Source: an uncultured Bacteroidales bacterium (GTDB lineage Bacteria > Bacteroidota > Bacteroidia > Bacteroidales > Paludibacteraceae). From it: 18,552 nt of DNA. The stretch's first letter is position 1. Each line of letters begins with the position of its first letter. The translations under genes and the position numbers were made by a program. The notes below the pieces were generated by a model, which saw only the letters and a program-made list of their open reading frames with translations, was not told the DNA's origin and searched no databases. Location of the stretch: the NCBI GenBank assembly GCA_937886455.1, contig CALGCU010000097.1, positions 1-18,552 of the forward strand, written 5' to 3'. Below are positions 1 through 7,298 of the stretch, piece by piece.

Positions 1-309
1 AAGTTTTACTGTGTCATTGAGGTTACATTCAGCAATACCTCCGTGTCCAATACTTACTTCCGCTGTGAGCGAGTCGCTGTCAATAACGAAGTATTTGTCC
101 TTGCTCCAGTTGGTTTGTGCGCTTTCATCTCCTTTCTCATTTACGTATTGAGCAAAGAGTTTCAAGTCGTCATTTGTGCGGAGTATGTATGGGTTTTCTT
201 TTGAGCCGTCTCCGCCCGAGAATTGGGCGAAGCAGGCTGTTGAAGCCAATAACCAAGCGGCTACGGCGATAATTCCCTTTTTCATATAATTATTTACATT
301 TGTTTTCAT
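1..309 (-). CDS. Exported surface protein, N-terminal part only (cut by left edge)
   Basis: About 103 codons are visible and the frame runs off the left edge. Two in-frame ATGs exist, at 309 and 285. I prefer 309 because a strong Shine-Dalgarno sequence (AGGAGG, 318-323) lies 8 nt upstream of it, which is rare in this window. The longer start gives a signal peptide with a short polar head (MKTNVNNYMKKG), a hydrophobic core and an AFA-type end (ACFAQ), then mature protein beginning FSGGDGSKENPYIL. That 'GGDGs..nPY.I.t..dL..fa.yVN' pattern is common at the mature N-terminus of Bacteroidota surface proteins, often ahead of GLUG or beta-helix repeats. The gene lies about 15 nt after the stop of the 1823-aa gene, so it is the last visible member of the secreted-protein operon. 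The repeat type, length and sorting signal lie outside the window. Export is well supported; function is unknown. Confidence 0.8.
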   Translation of the reverse strand, partial: MKTNVNNYMKKGIIAVAAWLLASTACFAQFSGGDGSKENPYILRTNDDLKLFAQYVNEKGDESAQTNWSKDKYFVIDSDSLTAEVSIGHGGIAECNLNDTVKL

Positions 310-317
310 ATTCAATT

Positions 318-323
318 CCTCCT
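318..323 (-). promoter_or_regulatory. Shine-Dalgarno sequence deciding the start of the left-edge gene
   Basis: AGGAGG on the minus strand, just after the stop codon (325-327) of the 1823-aa gene and 8 nt before the ATG at 309. No other gene here has such a clear ribosome binding site; most have A-rich leaders, as is usual in Bacteroidota. It favours 309 over 285 as the start. Confidence 0.6.
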
Positions 324-324
324 C

Positions 325-3300
325 TTATTTTACGACAAACTTCAATGCATCTTTCTTTTGTTCGCGTGTAACTCCTACCATGTAGCATCCTTGACGGTTA
401 ACTCCAGGGAGAGTGTAAGCACTTTGTCCTTGTACTTTAGTTTGGTAAAGGATTTGTCCCATCATGTCGTAGATGCAGATAACTGCTTCTTCGTCTTGTG
501 CCAAACCATATACAACCACTTCTTCACCTGTGGTGAGGATGTTGCTCTTTAATGCAATCTTAGCCGGAGCTTGTTTTCCTGAGAATACGATTACTTGTGA
601 ACGCATGTTTCCGCCACAGATGTTGGCGCCTTCTGTTTGAGGAATGTTGATAACTGCGTAGTAATCACCAGAGCCATTAAATGATTCACCTATGGTGTAG
701 TAGTATCCTGTTTTTCCAGTAAATTCATCGTCTCCAGTTCCGTTTAATACATCCTCAACGTTGTCAACAGTGTTAACAACTTTGTACCATTTCACATCTT
801 CTTCTGTGAATGTGTATCCCTTGTCGTTTAATGCTTTCACGTTCACCATTAACAACCAGTCATATTTATTAATAGCTTCGATGTTGTTATATTCAGTGTA
901 GTTGTCTGCAGTAGGAGTTTGTGCTGTGAGTGTGATTTCTTGCGAGTAGATAGTAGTTCCGCAAGAAGTTTCAGCAGCATAACGGATTACAGAAACTTGT
1001 TCAGGAGCAGATACTTCATTGTTGTATGGAGCAAATGTTCCGTCTGCTTGTTTGAGTTCCCAACCAGAGTTTGTAATGGTCATGTGTAAGTCAGTGAGAG
1101 AAGCCTCAGTGAGTTGCATGATTTCATCTCCGGTAGCTTTTATGTGTAGAGTGTCACCGCAGACAGCTTCCGGCATGACAGTGTGTTGAGCCAAAACTGG
1201 TTCAATATATACTCTAATGTCATAGTCATAACGATAGATGGTTGCAGCATCGTATTCGAATACTGTCCATGTTTCGTCTTTGTTGATAGTAACATCATCT
1301 CCGTGTGTTGCATCATATAAAGTTCCTGCGCATACAGTGTCAGTGGTTAACTCTGTGATAGTGTCGGCTGGGTTAACAGTGAGAACATTGTCTGTTCCAT
1401 AGAGCGTTAAGTCACCGCACTTAGCATCAACTACCAATGAGTAGCGGATGGTGAGTTCTTTGAGTTCGTATGCCAATGGGTTGGTAGAGAGTGCTGTGTA
1501 AACGCCATTTTCATCTTTTTGTTCCCATATGATGCTATTTACTGTCAATACATCATTAGCAGCATTGTTAGCTATAGCAGCTTGGAGGTCAGCGTCAGCG
1601 ACAGTTACGTCAAGAGCAAGACCAGCTTGTGCTGTAATGGTTGTCAATTCGGTCCATGCAGGAACAATTGGTTGCTTCCATGTAACAAGGCTAAAGTCGT
1701 ATTGGTTGATTTTGTCATTCAAATACTCAAATGTAGTCCATGTAGTATCTGCGTTGATAGTAACATCATCTCCAAATACAGGGGCATACAATGTTCCGAC
1801 GCATACAGTGTCAGCAACAGGGATGATAGTAGTGTCAGCCGGATTAACTGTGAGAACCTTTTCCTCTCCATAGAGTGTGCTAACACCACATTTGTCATCA
1901 ATTACTAATCCGTAGCGGATGGTAAGTTCTTTGAGATTATAAGCCAATGGGTTAGCAGAAAGCGCAGCGAATGTACCATCTTCTGCTTTTTGTTCCCAAA
2001 CGATGTCGTTTACAGCCAATACATCAGCAGCAGGGCTTCCGGTGAGAGTCTTCAACTCGTTTGTAGTAGCAGTTACATCCAGAACAAGACCAGCTTGTGC
2101 ATTGATTGTTGTGCTGAGGTCTCCCCATGCAGGAACAGTAGGTTGTTTCCATACCTTATATTCATATACATAGATGGAGTCTTTCAGAGTTGTAGTATTG
2201 TGTGTTAGGTTAAATACGGTGTCGTTCCATGTTGTATCTTTTTCGATAACTACGTTTTTAAGACGTCCGTTGATTGTGGTACCCACACATACAGTTTCTA
2301 CATTGTTCTTTTTTTCACGAAGAGGATCTGTAGCGATGAACGTAAATTCCTTGCTAATTCCGCTTGATTCACAGTCTGTAACGAATTGATAACGCAAAGT
2401 TACTTGAGTAGTTCTTGTGTCTAACAGATCATTTTTCAGAGGAACATAATCGTTAATTTCTGTGTTGAGTATTTGCCATTTAATTTCCTTTACTTCAGCG
2501 AAGATAGAATCAGAAGAAGTATATGCTTTAAATTCATTTATCAAAGCAGTTGTGGTGGCAGTTACGTCAATAGCTTGACCAGCAATAACTACGGGAGCAT
2601 TTGTGATTGCGAATTTATTGAGAGGTACAACGTATGGAGTATGTTTTACGCGTACATTATGAATAATGATAGAGTCGCCCAAGAGAGTAAGAGGACCATC
2701 AGTATAAGTGTAGCGTACACTATCCACCAATGTAGTATCTTTGTCAATTACATAGGTCAATCCTGTGTAAGTTACGAAGTTGTCAATACCTTTACATACG
2801 ATAGTGTCAAGTATTAAGGTGTCACGTTGAGTAGGCAATGCATCAACTAATTCAGCTTTTAGGTGAACATCACCATCAGTAGAAGTTAGTTTGATAAACA
2901 TCTGTGGCCATCCCATCTGTTCCATGAAGTTGCGGTCAATAACTTTGTACTTCAATTCAGATGGAGCAAAATCATAACTAAATGATTGGAATTCTTCACC
3001 ACCACATTCAAAGAAGATAGCAGCTGAAGCAGAAACGTTATTAGCTGTAAGATTAGTTACATTTAATTGCATATCCTTGTCAGGATTGTTGCGTAGTGTA
3101 TCTAATTCAACATAGTACCATAGGGTTTGATCAGCTGGGTGTGTGTTGCCATGTTCCCAATCATATATAATCGGAGCAGAGCAAGTTTCTCCACGTTTAT
3201 CAGAGATATCTACACGGAATTTAATATCTTGATTAGCAGTTATACGAATCCATACTGAGTCAACGCCAAGGTTATTGATTTGTTGTCTTTCTGCAACATT

Positions 3301-5796
3301 CACATGTTTAGCACCAGCACCCAATGTGATGGTACGTTCAGTCATTTGTGTAGTAACGGGACATTCAAAAGCAACTTCAGCTTTGATTTCTGCAGTAGTA
3401 GCAGATGTGTTAGTTACAGTTAAAGTAGCATCACCGCTGGTGAAGTTTTGTAAATATTTCACGCTTACAGCATACCATTTTTCACCTGCTGCTTGAGCGA
3501 TATCTGTGTTGTATTCCATAGGAATAGCACCGTCGCAAGCAGTGATAGGTGTCATGGCAGGCTCCATGTATAGGTTGGCGTAAATACTGTCATCTTCAGC
3601 TGTGTAGAGTTGGATGTAGATTGTGTCAGGTTTTAAGCTTGCGATGGTAGCATACTCAATGTTCTTTTCCTGAGTAACAGCTGCTCCTAAAGTAGTAGAG
3701 TAGGTTTCCATGGCTTCTGCGTCGCAGTCTGCATAGATTGTAGCCTTTACATTACCTGCTTTACCATTTTTGTTTACAATGCCTATAGTAGCTGCAGTTC
3801 CCGGATTATTCTTGATGGTAGTCAAGTCAACCTTATACCACATAGTTTGACCTGCTTTTTGAGTGTATCCACTATTCCAAGCAAAGTCTTTACCAGTCAT
3901 ACAAGTCAATCCTTCATTTTCTTTTTTGAGATTAACTTTGATTTGTATGTCTTGGTTCGTGTTAACAGAGATGTATACATATTGAATGTTTTCGTCCAAA
4001 GATTCCAACATATCGCGTGTGATAGCTTTAGTGATTTCACCTCCGGTGGCCAAAGTAGTAGAGCGTGTACCTGCATTTATGCCAGGGCATTCAAATGTAA
4101 TTTCGCTATCAATGGTAGCCGTTCCTGTACCTAAGTTAGTAACCACGATTTCAGGAATGGTATCACGCATAGTTAAGATAGGCATAATGTCAATTTTGTA
4201 CCATTGTTTTCCGTTAGCAGCCAATTGTTTATGTCCATTTGTTAAGTCAAATGCAATAGCTTTAGCCAAGTCGCAATCGTTTGGTATAGCAGTGGTTGGT
4301 ACTAATTCGGCAGATATGCGAATGTTTTGTGTTGTAGTTACTCCAACAAAGATTGTGTCAGATGCTAAGTTTGCATACAATCCGCGTTCTACTACTTTTG
4401 TTTGTGTTGCGCCAGCAGCAATAGTTCTTGTTGCGTCAGTAGTAGCCGAGCATGGACATTCAAATGCCATTGAAGCTTGGATTGTAGCAGTGGTACTTCC
4501 TAAGTTTTCAATAGTTAATTGAATGTCTTTGTCATTGTTTGCGGTAGCTTTAGCATCCTTGATAGGAATTGCATACCATAATGTGGTTTCTTTATTTTGC
4601 CATGCACCTGTGTTCCAGTCAAATAATTTGGCATTTTTACAAGCATTACCTTCAATTCTATTTTTCAAGCGAGCAGAGAATGTGATGTTTGTATTGGTAC
4701 TTAGTTTCACCCAGATGTAGTCAGTTCCTGCAGGAATTTGCTTGATAAGGTTTCGAGCCAATTCTTTTACTAATACTTGGTTAGAACCCAAGTTGATAGA
4801 GCGTGACATTGAAGATGTGTAGGTTTCGGTTAACACTACTTCGGCATTGATATTAGCAGTTTGAGAAGAAGTATTAGAAAGTGTAAGTTCTGCCAATTTC
4901 TTTCCGTCTGTGAGTGAAACTACAGGCACTTTATACCATTGTTCTCCGTTAGCAAGGTTGTATTCAGTTTCTAATTCGAAGTCAATAGCGGCTCCGACAG
5001 TTTGAGTAGGTTGTACTTCTGCATCTACAACATTTGCTTTGAGAGTGATTTTTTGGTCTGTAGTCAATTTTACATACACTTCATTGTTAGACACCATATC
5101 TATGAATGCGCGGTCAAGTTTTCTGGTTTGTGTTGCACCGGCAGCCACTTTCATATTGTTGCCAGTCAATCCAGAACTTGGACAGTCAAAACTAACTCCA
5201 GCCTCAATATTAGCAGCTGCAGCTCCCAAGTTTGTAATGGTAATTTCTACTGTTTTAGCAGGATTGTTTTTTGCTTCTGTGATGTCCACTACATACCATT
5301 TAGAAGATGCAGCTTGTGTAGTACCAGCATAGTTGAACTGCGGAGCATTCATACAGTCTAGGTCTTTTTCTCCCGGTTCAACAGGTTCAGCAGCAAACTT
5401 TACAGGATTATCTGCTTTCAGTGCGATGTACACTTCAGAAACATTCAAGGCATCAATGGTTGAGCCTGACATGTTCATAGCATAGTTTCTTGTAGGCAGA
5501 ATAGCTTTACTTGTAGCTTCATTCAAAGATGTGAGTGAACCCAACATGATGAATGGTTCTGCTTCGATTGTTGCAGTTACAGAAGTAGATAGGTTGTTTA
5601 AGTAGAGCAAGACGTCGTCCCCTTCAGGAACAGCACTTAAGTCTACTTTGTACCACACAGTTTCGTTGTTGCCCGGGTGTTGATTCCCTGCAGCCCAATC
5701 GAAATCGATGGCATCCGACGCGGAAGTACCCGTGCCGGCGAACGCCAGAAAGACGCTCATGCACATCGTCAAAAGAAGTGAGTTAAGTCTTTTCAT
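325..5796 (-). CDS. Giant modular secreted protein, T9SS cargo (1823 aa)
   Basis: Exported repeat protein of unknown function. Residues 1-27 form a signal peptide (MKRLNS, hydrophobic core, ending near GTGTSAS). Residues ~27-990 hold eight copies of a ~110-120-residue beta-module with the plan 'C..A..FdW..G......WYkVdl', 'TNLG..tA.I.A...FeC', 't..aGat.tk.i.r', 'YV.lttnq.I...a.l'. Copies begin near 27, 148, 268, 386, 508, 632, 754 and 872. Residues ~997-1630 hold four copies of a second module starting with DT(I/V)C and containing D..C; copies 2-4 are most alike. Residues ~1744-1823 are a typical T9SS type A sorting domain (VICIYDMMGQILYQ...LPGVNRQGCYMVGV...KFVVK). By family knowledge this implies export across the outer membrane by T9SS and surface attachment or release. 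The first module resembles divergent pre-peptidase C-terminal (PPC) beta-sandwiches. No catalytic motif was seen, so a structural or adhesive role is an inference. The signal-peptide end is GC-rich relative to the body. Confidence 0.93.
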   Translation of the reverse strand: MKRLNSLLLTMCMSVFLAFAGTGTSASDAIDFDWAAGNQHPGNNETVWYKVDLSAVPEGDDVLLYLNNLSTSVTATIEAEPFIMLGSLTSLNEATSKAILPTRNYAMNMSGSTIDALNVSEVYIALKADNPVKFAAEPVEPGEKDLDCMNAPQFNYAGTTQAASSKWYVVDITEAKNNPAKTVEITITNLGAAAANIEAGVSFDCPSSGLTGNNMKVAAGATQTRKLDRAFIDMVSNNEVYVKLTTDQKITLKANVVDAEVQPTQTVGAAIDFELETEYNLANGEQWYKVPVVSLTDGKKLAELTLSNTSSQTANINAEVVLTETYTSSMSRSINLGSNQVLVKELARNLIKQIPAGTDYIWVKLSTNTNITFSARLKNRIEGNACKNAKLFDWNTGAWQNKETTLWYAIPIKDAKATANNDKDIQLTIENLGSTTATIQASMAFECPCSATTDATRTIAAGATQTKVVERGLYANLASDTIFVGVTTTQNIRISAELVPTTAIPNDCDLAKAIAFDLTNGHKQLAANGKQWYKIDIMPILTMRDTIPEIVVTNLGTGTATIDSEITFECPGINAGTRSTTLATGGEITKAITRDMLESLDENIQYVYISVNTNQDIQIKVNLKKENEGLTCMTGKDFAWNSGYTQKAGQTMWYKVDLTTIKNNPGTAATIGIVNKNGKAGNVKATIYADCDAEAMETYSTTLGAAVTQEKNIEYATIASLKPDTIYIQLYTAEDDSIYANLYMEPAMTPITACDGAIPMEYNTDIAQAAGEKWYAVSVKYLQNFTSGDATLTVTNTSATTAEIKAEVAFECPVTTQMTERTITLGAGAKHVNVAERQQINNLGVDSVWIRITANQDIKFRVDISDKRGETCSAPIIYDWEHGNTHPADQTLWYYVELDTLRNNPDKDMQLNVTNLTANNVSASAAIFFECGGEEFQSFSYDFAPSELKYKVIDRNFMEQMGWPQMFIKLTSTDGDVHLKAELVDALPTQRDTLILDTIVCKGIDNFVTYTGLTYVIDKDTTLVDSVRYTYTDGPLTLLGDSIIIHNVRVKHTPYVVPLNKFAITNAPVVIAGQAIDVTATTTALINEFKAYTSSDSIFAEVKEIKWQILNTEINDYVPLKNDLLDTRTTQVTLRYQFVTDCESSGISKEFTFIATDPLREKKNNVETVCVGTTINGRLKNVVIEKDTTWNDTVFNLTHNTTTLKDSIYVYEYKVWKQPTVPAWGDLSTTINAQAGLVLDVTATTNELKTLTGSPAADVLAVNDIVWEQKAEDGTFAALSANPLAYNLKELTIRYGLVIDDKCGVSTLYGEEKVLTVNPADTTIIPVADTVCVGTLYAPVFGDDVTINADTTWTTFEYLNDKINQYDFSLVTWKQPIVPAWTELTTITAQAGLALDVTVADADLQAAIANNAANDVLTVNSIIWEQKDENGVYTALSTNPLAYELKELTIRYSLVVDAKCGDLTLYGTDNVLTVNPADTITELTTDTVCAGTLYDATHGDDVTINKDETWTVFEYDAATIYRYDYDIRVYIEPVLAQHTVMPEAVCGDTLHIKATGDEIMQLTEASLTDLHMTITNSGWELKQADGTFAPYNNEVSAPEQVSVIRYAAETSCGTTIYSQEITLTAQTPTADNYTEYNNIEAINKYDWLLMVNVKALNDKGYTFTEEDVKWYKVVNTVDNVEDVLNGTGDDEFTGKTGYYYTIGESFNGSGDYYAVINIPQTEGANICGGNMRSQVIVFSGKQAPAKIALKSNILTTGEEVVVYGLAQDEEAVICIYDMMGQILYQTKVQGQSAYTLPGVNRQGCYMVGVTREQKKDALKFVVK
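913..2808 (-). repeat. Four DTxxC modules (C-terminal half of the 1823-aa protein)
   Basis: Coding repeats of about 125-165 residues, at roughly residues 997-1160, 1167-1318, 1329-1478 and 1486-1628. Each opens with DT(I/V)C or ETVC followed by a G and by 'kDtTW' or 'DTTL', and each has a second cysteine near its end: C1001/C1142, C1170/C1303, C1332/C1460 and C1489/C1612. Copies 2 and 3 share long near-identical stretches (WKQP.VPAW, AQAGL.LDVT, LKELTIRY, VLTVNPADT) that also look alike as DNA, which suggests relatively recent duplication. The type resembles the 'DTTICeG...GCDS...L.LTV' modules common in Bacteroidota surface proteins. Confidence 0.8.
2827..5718 (-). repeat. Eight tandem two-cysteine beta-modules (N-terminal half of the 1823-aa protein)
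   Basis: Eight coding repeats of about 110-120 residues. Cysteine pairs are C148/C205, C386/C447, C508/C570, C632/C691, C754/C812 and C872/C931; copies 1 and 3 have no cysteine at all. Copy 4 has an extra C449. The best-conserved signatures are WYKV (also WYVV, WYAI, WYYV) and TNLG..tAtI.A. The protein copies are well diverged, so this is old tandem duplication rather than recent slippage. Confidence 0.85.
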
Positions 5797-5830
5797 TTGT
5801 TTTAATTTTAATTAGGTTTATAATTAGTTA

Positions 5831-7258
5831 TTATTTAATAAATATTCTTGTTTGTACTTGTCCCTTCTCAGTTGACATTCTTACGATATAGTGTCCTGAT
5901 ACGGGGAGTGAGAACGTTGTCGTCGTTTCTTGCATGTTCGTGTTTATTATTTGTTCTCCCAGTAGTGAGTACACTTGTATTCGTGCTCCCATTGGTCCTT
6001 CCACTCGGATATTTTCTCCTATATTAGCCATGGTAGGTACGATGCAGAATTTATTTTCTCCATTAATCAAAGAAGTCGCTATAGGTGCTTGTACGTATAA
6101 TTGAATCTCCCTATCGCATTTACCTTCTTCACGGATACTAATAGGGAATGTACCATATTTATTAATTACGTCCTGGTCTTTATAGATGAAAGGTAGTTCG
6201 GTAGTAGCCACAGTCATTGTGTCGTATTCTACTGCTGGTTTCGTAATTGTCAGATTGTAGGTAGTAAACAAGATTGAGTCCGTATGTGAGATGTAGAATG
6301 TGTCAACAAATGTTGTGTTGGCATATAATGATGTGTCACTTAAGTGTAAGCCTAATCCTTTGCACAATGTTGTGTCTATGTTTTTTTCAATAGTTTGAAA
6401 TGGACTTATAAAATATACACGTCCTATGGCTTCTGTGTAAAAATGAAAGTATAAAGAATCTTTTTGAGTATATGCATCATTTAATAAATTCATGTCTGGT
6501 ATCCACACTTTGGTAGAATCACTTAATATGGTAGATGCTATAACTTCGGATGTGGTACAATTACCTTTGGTTAGTTCTACACGTACAGGTTCTTTTTTAT
6601 TTTGAATCCATTGTACAGCCATATGTTTTGGTTTGGCTGTGTAGGTTAACATGTAGTGGTTGTCAGGATCTGAAATTACATAGGGTATTTTGTAGTGTAC
6701 AGGCATGGGATAGTCACATATTGAATGGTGACCTTCGTTGTATGATGTGAAGATGGCACGTCCTGGTGCTCCATGTGTTGGCGCTACTCTAATGTTGACG
6801 GTCATCTGTTCGGCTATACTACCCATGTTGCCGGCTGCGTCTAATTTGGCCTGTATGTCTTCGGCAGATAGATTGTATGCACTATTTTTCCCGATTGTTA
6901 TTGACAATATAGATGTGTCAGACGTACATGTCGGGAATATGTCAAAGTGTACTGAATTTGTTGAGAACCAATACGCTGTAAGTCCTTGTTTGATGTCAGC
7001 CAATTTTGCTGTAAACCAAATGGTGTCGGAAACAATCATATCTGTTCCGTAGGTAAAAGGTGTAGATGCTCCTTTACAGTCACAATAAAAATAGGGAGTA
7101 GTGATGCCTAATGAGGCAAGACATTCTCTTTCTTCTTCACATGTTTCCGGGTTTCTGCATAAAAAACCACCGATGATGTCATCAAAAATACCAGCAGAAA
7201 CATTGTTGATTGTTAACAATGTTATTGCTACCATGTATAACCATTTTGTTGCTTTCAT
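5831..7258 (-). CDS. Secreted two-module protein, T9SS cargo (475 aa)
   Basis: Exported protein of unknown function. Residues 1-22 are a signal peptide (MKATKWLYMVAITLL...VSA). A Cys-rich stretch (C34, C40, C46, C59, C61) follows. Two copies of the two-cysteine beta-module found in the flanking cargo genes then come: about 61-180 (C61/C111) and 181-286 (C181/C234, with the strand pattern 'HMAVQW...VRVELTKGNC'). Residues ~294-390 are one shortened DTxxC module (DTTLCKG at 295, GKCDREIQLYV near 379) related to those in the 1823-aa protein. Residues ~400-475 are a T9SS sorting domain (RIQVYSLLGEQI...LPVSGHYIVRM...RIFIK). It sits between the 846-aa gene (40 nt) and the 1823-aa gene (34 nt), so co-transcription is likely. 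It looks like a miniature of the 1823-aa protein, with both of its module types, and may be a partner or cap subunit; that is inference. Confidence 0.9.
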   Translation of the reverse strand: MKATKWLYMVAITLLTINNVSAGIFDDIIGGFLCRNPETCEEERECLASLGITTPYFYCDCKGASTPFTYGTDMIVSDTIWFTAKLADIKQGLTAYWFSTNSVHFDIFPTCTSDTSILSITIGKNSAYNLSAEDIQAKLDAAGNMGSIAEQMTVNIRVAPTHGAPGRAIFTSYNEGHHSICDYPMPVHYKIPYVISDPDNHYMLTYTAKPKHMAVQWIQNKKEPVRVELTKGNCTTSEVIASTILSDSTKVWIPDMNLLNDAYTQKDSLYFHFYTEAIGRVYFISPFQTIEKNIDTTLCKGLGLHLSDTSLYANTTFVDTFYISHTDSILFTTYNLTITKPAVEYDTMTVATTELPFIYKDQDVINKYGTFPISIREEGKCDREIQLYVQAPIATSLINGENKFCIVPTMANIGENIRVEGPMGARIQVYSLLGEQIINTNMQETTTTFSLPVSGHYIVRMSTEKGQVQTRIFIK

Positions 7259-7298
7259 TTTCTTTGTTTCTCTCTGTTAGTTAGTGTGGATGAATTTT

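Noticed and set aside
3847..4522. Long plus-strand frames opposite the giant gene, such as 3986-4522
   Set aside because: They mirror the repeat structure of the minus-strand gene, have no start signals, and encode no recognisable domain. The same holds for the plus-strand frame at 16960-17646 opposite prfA.
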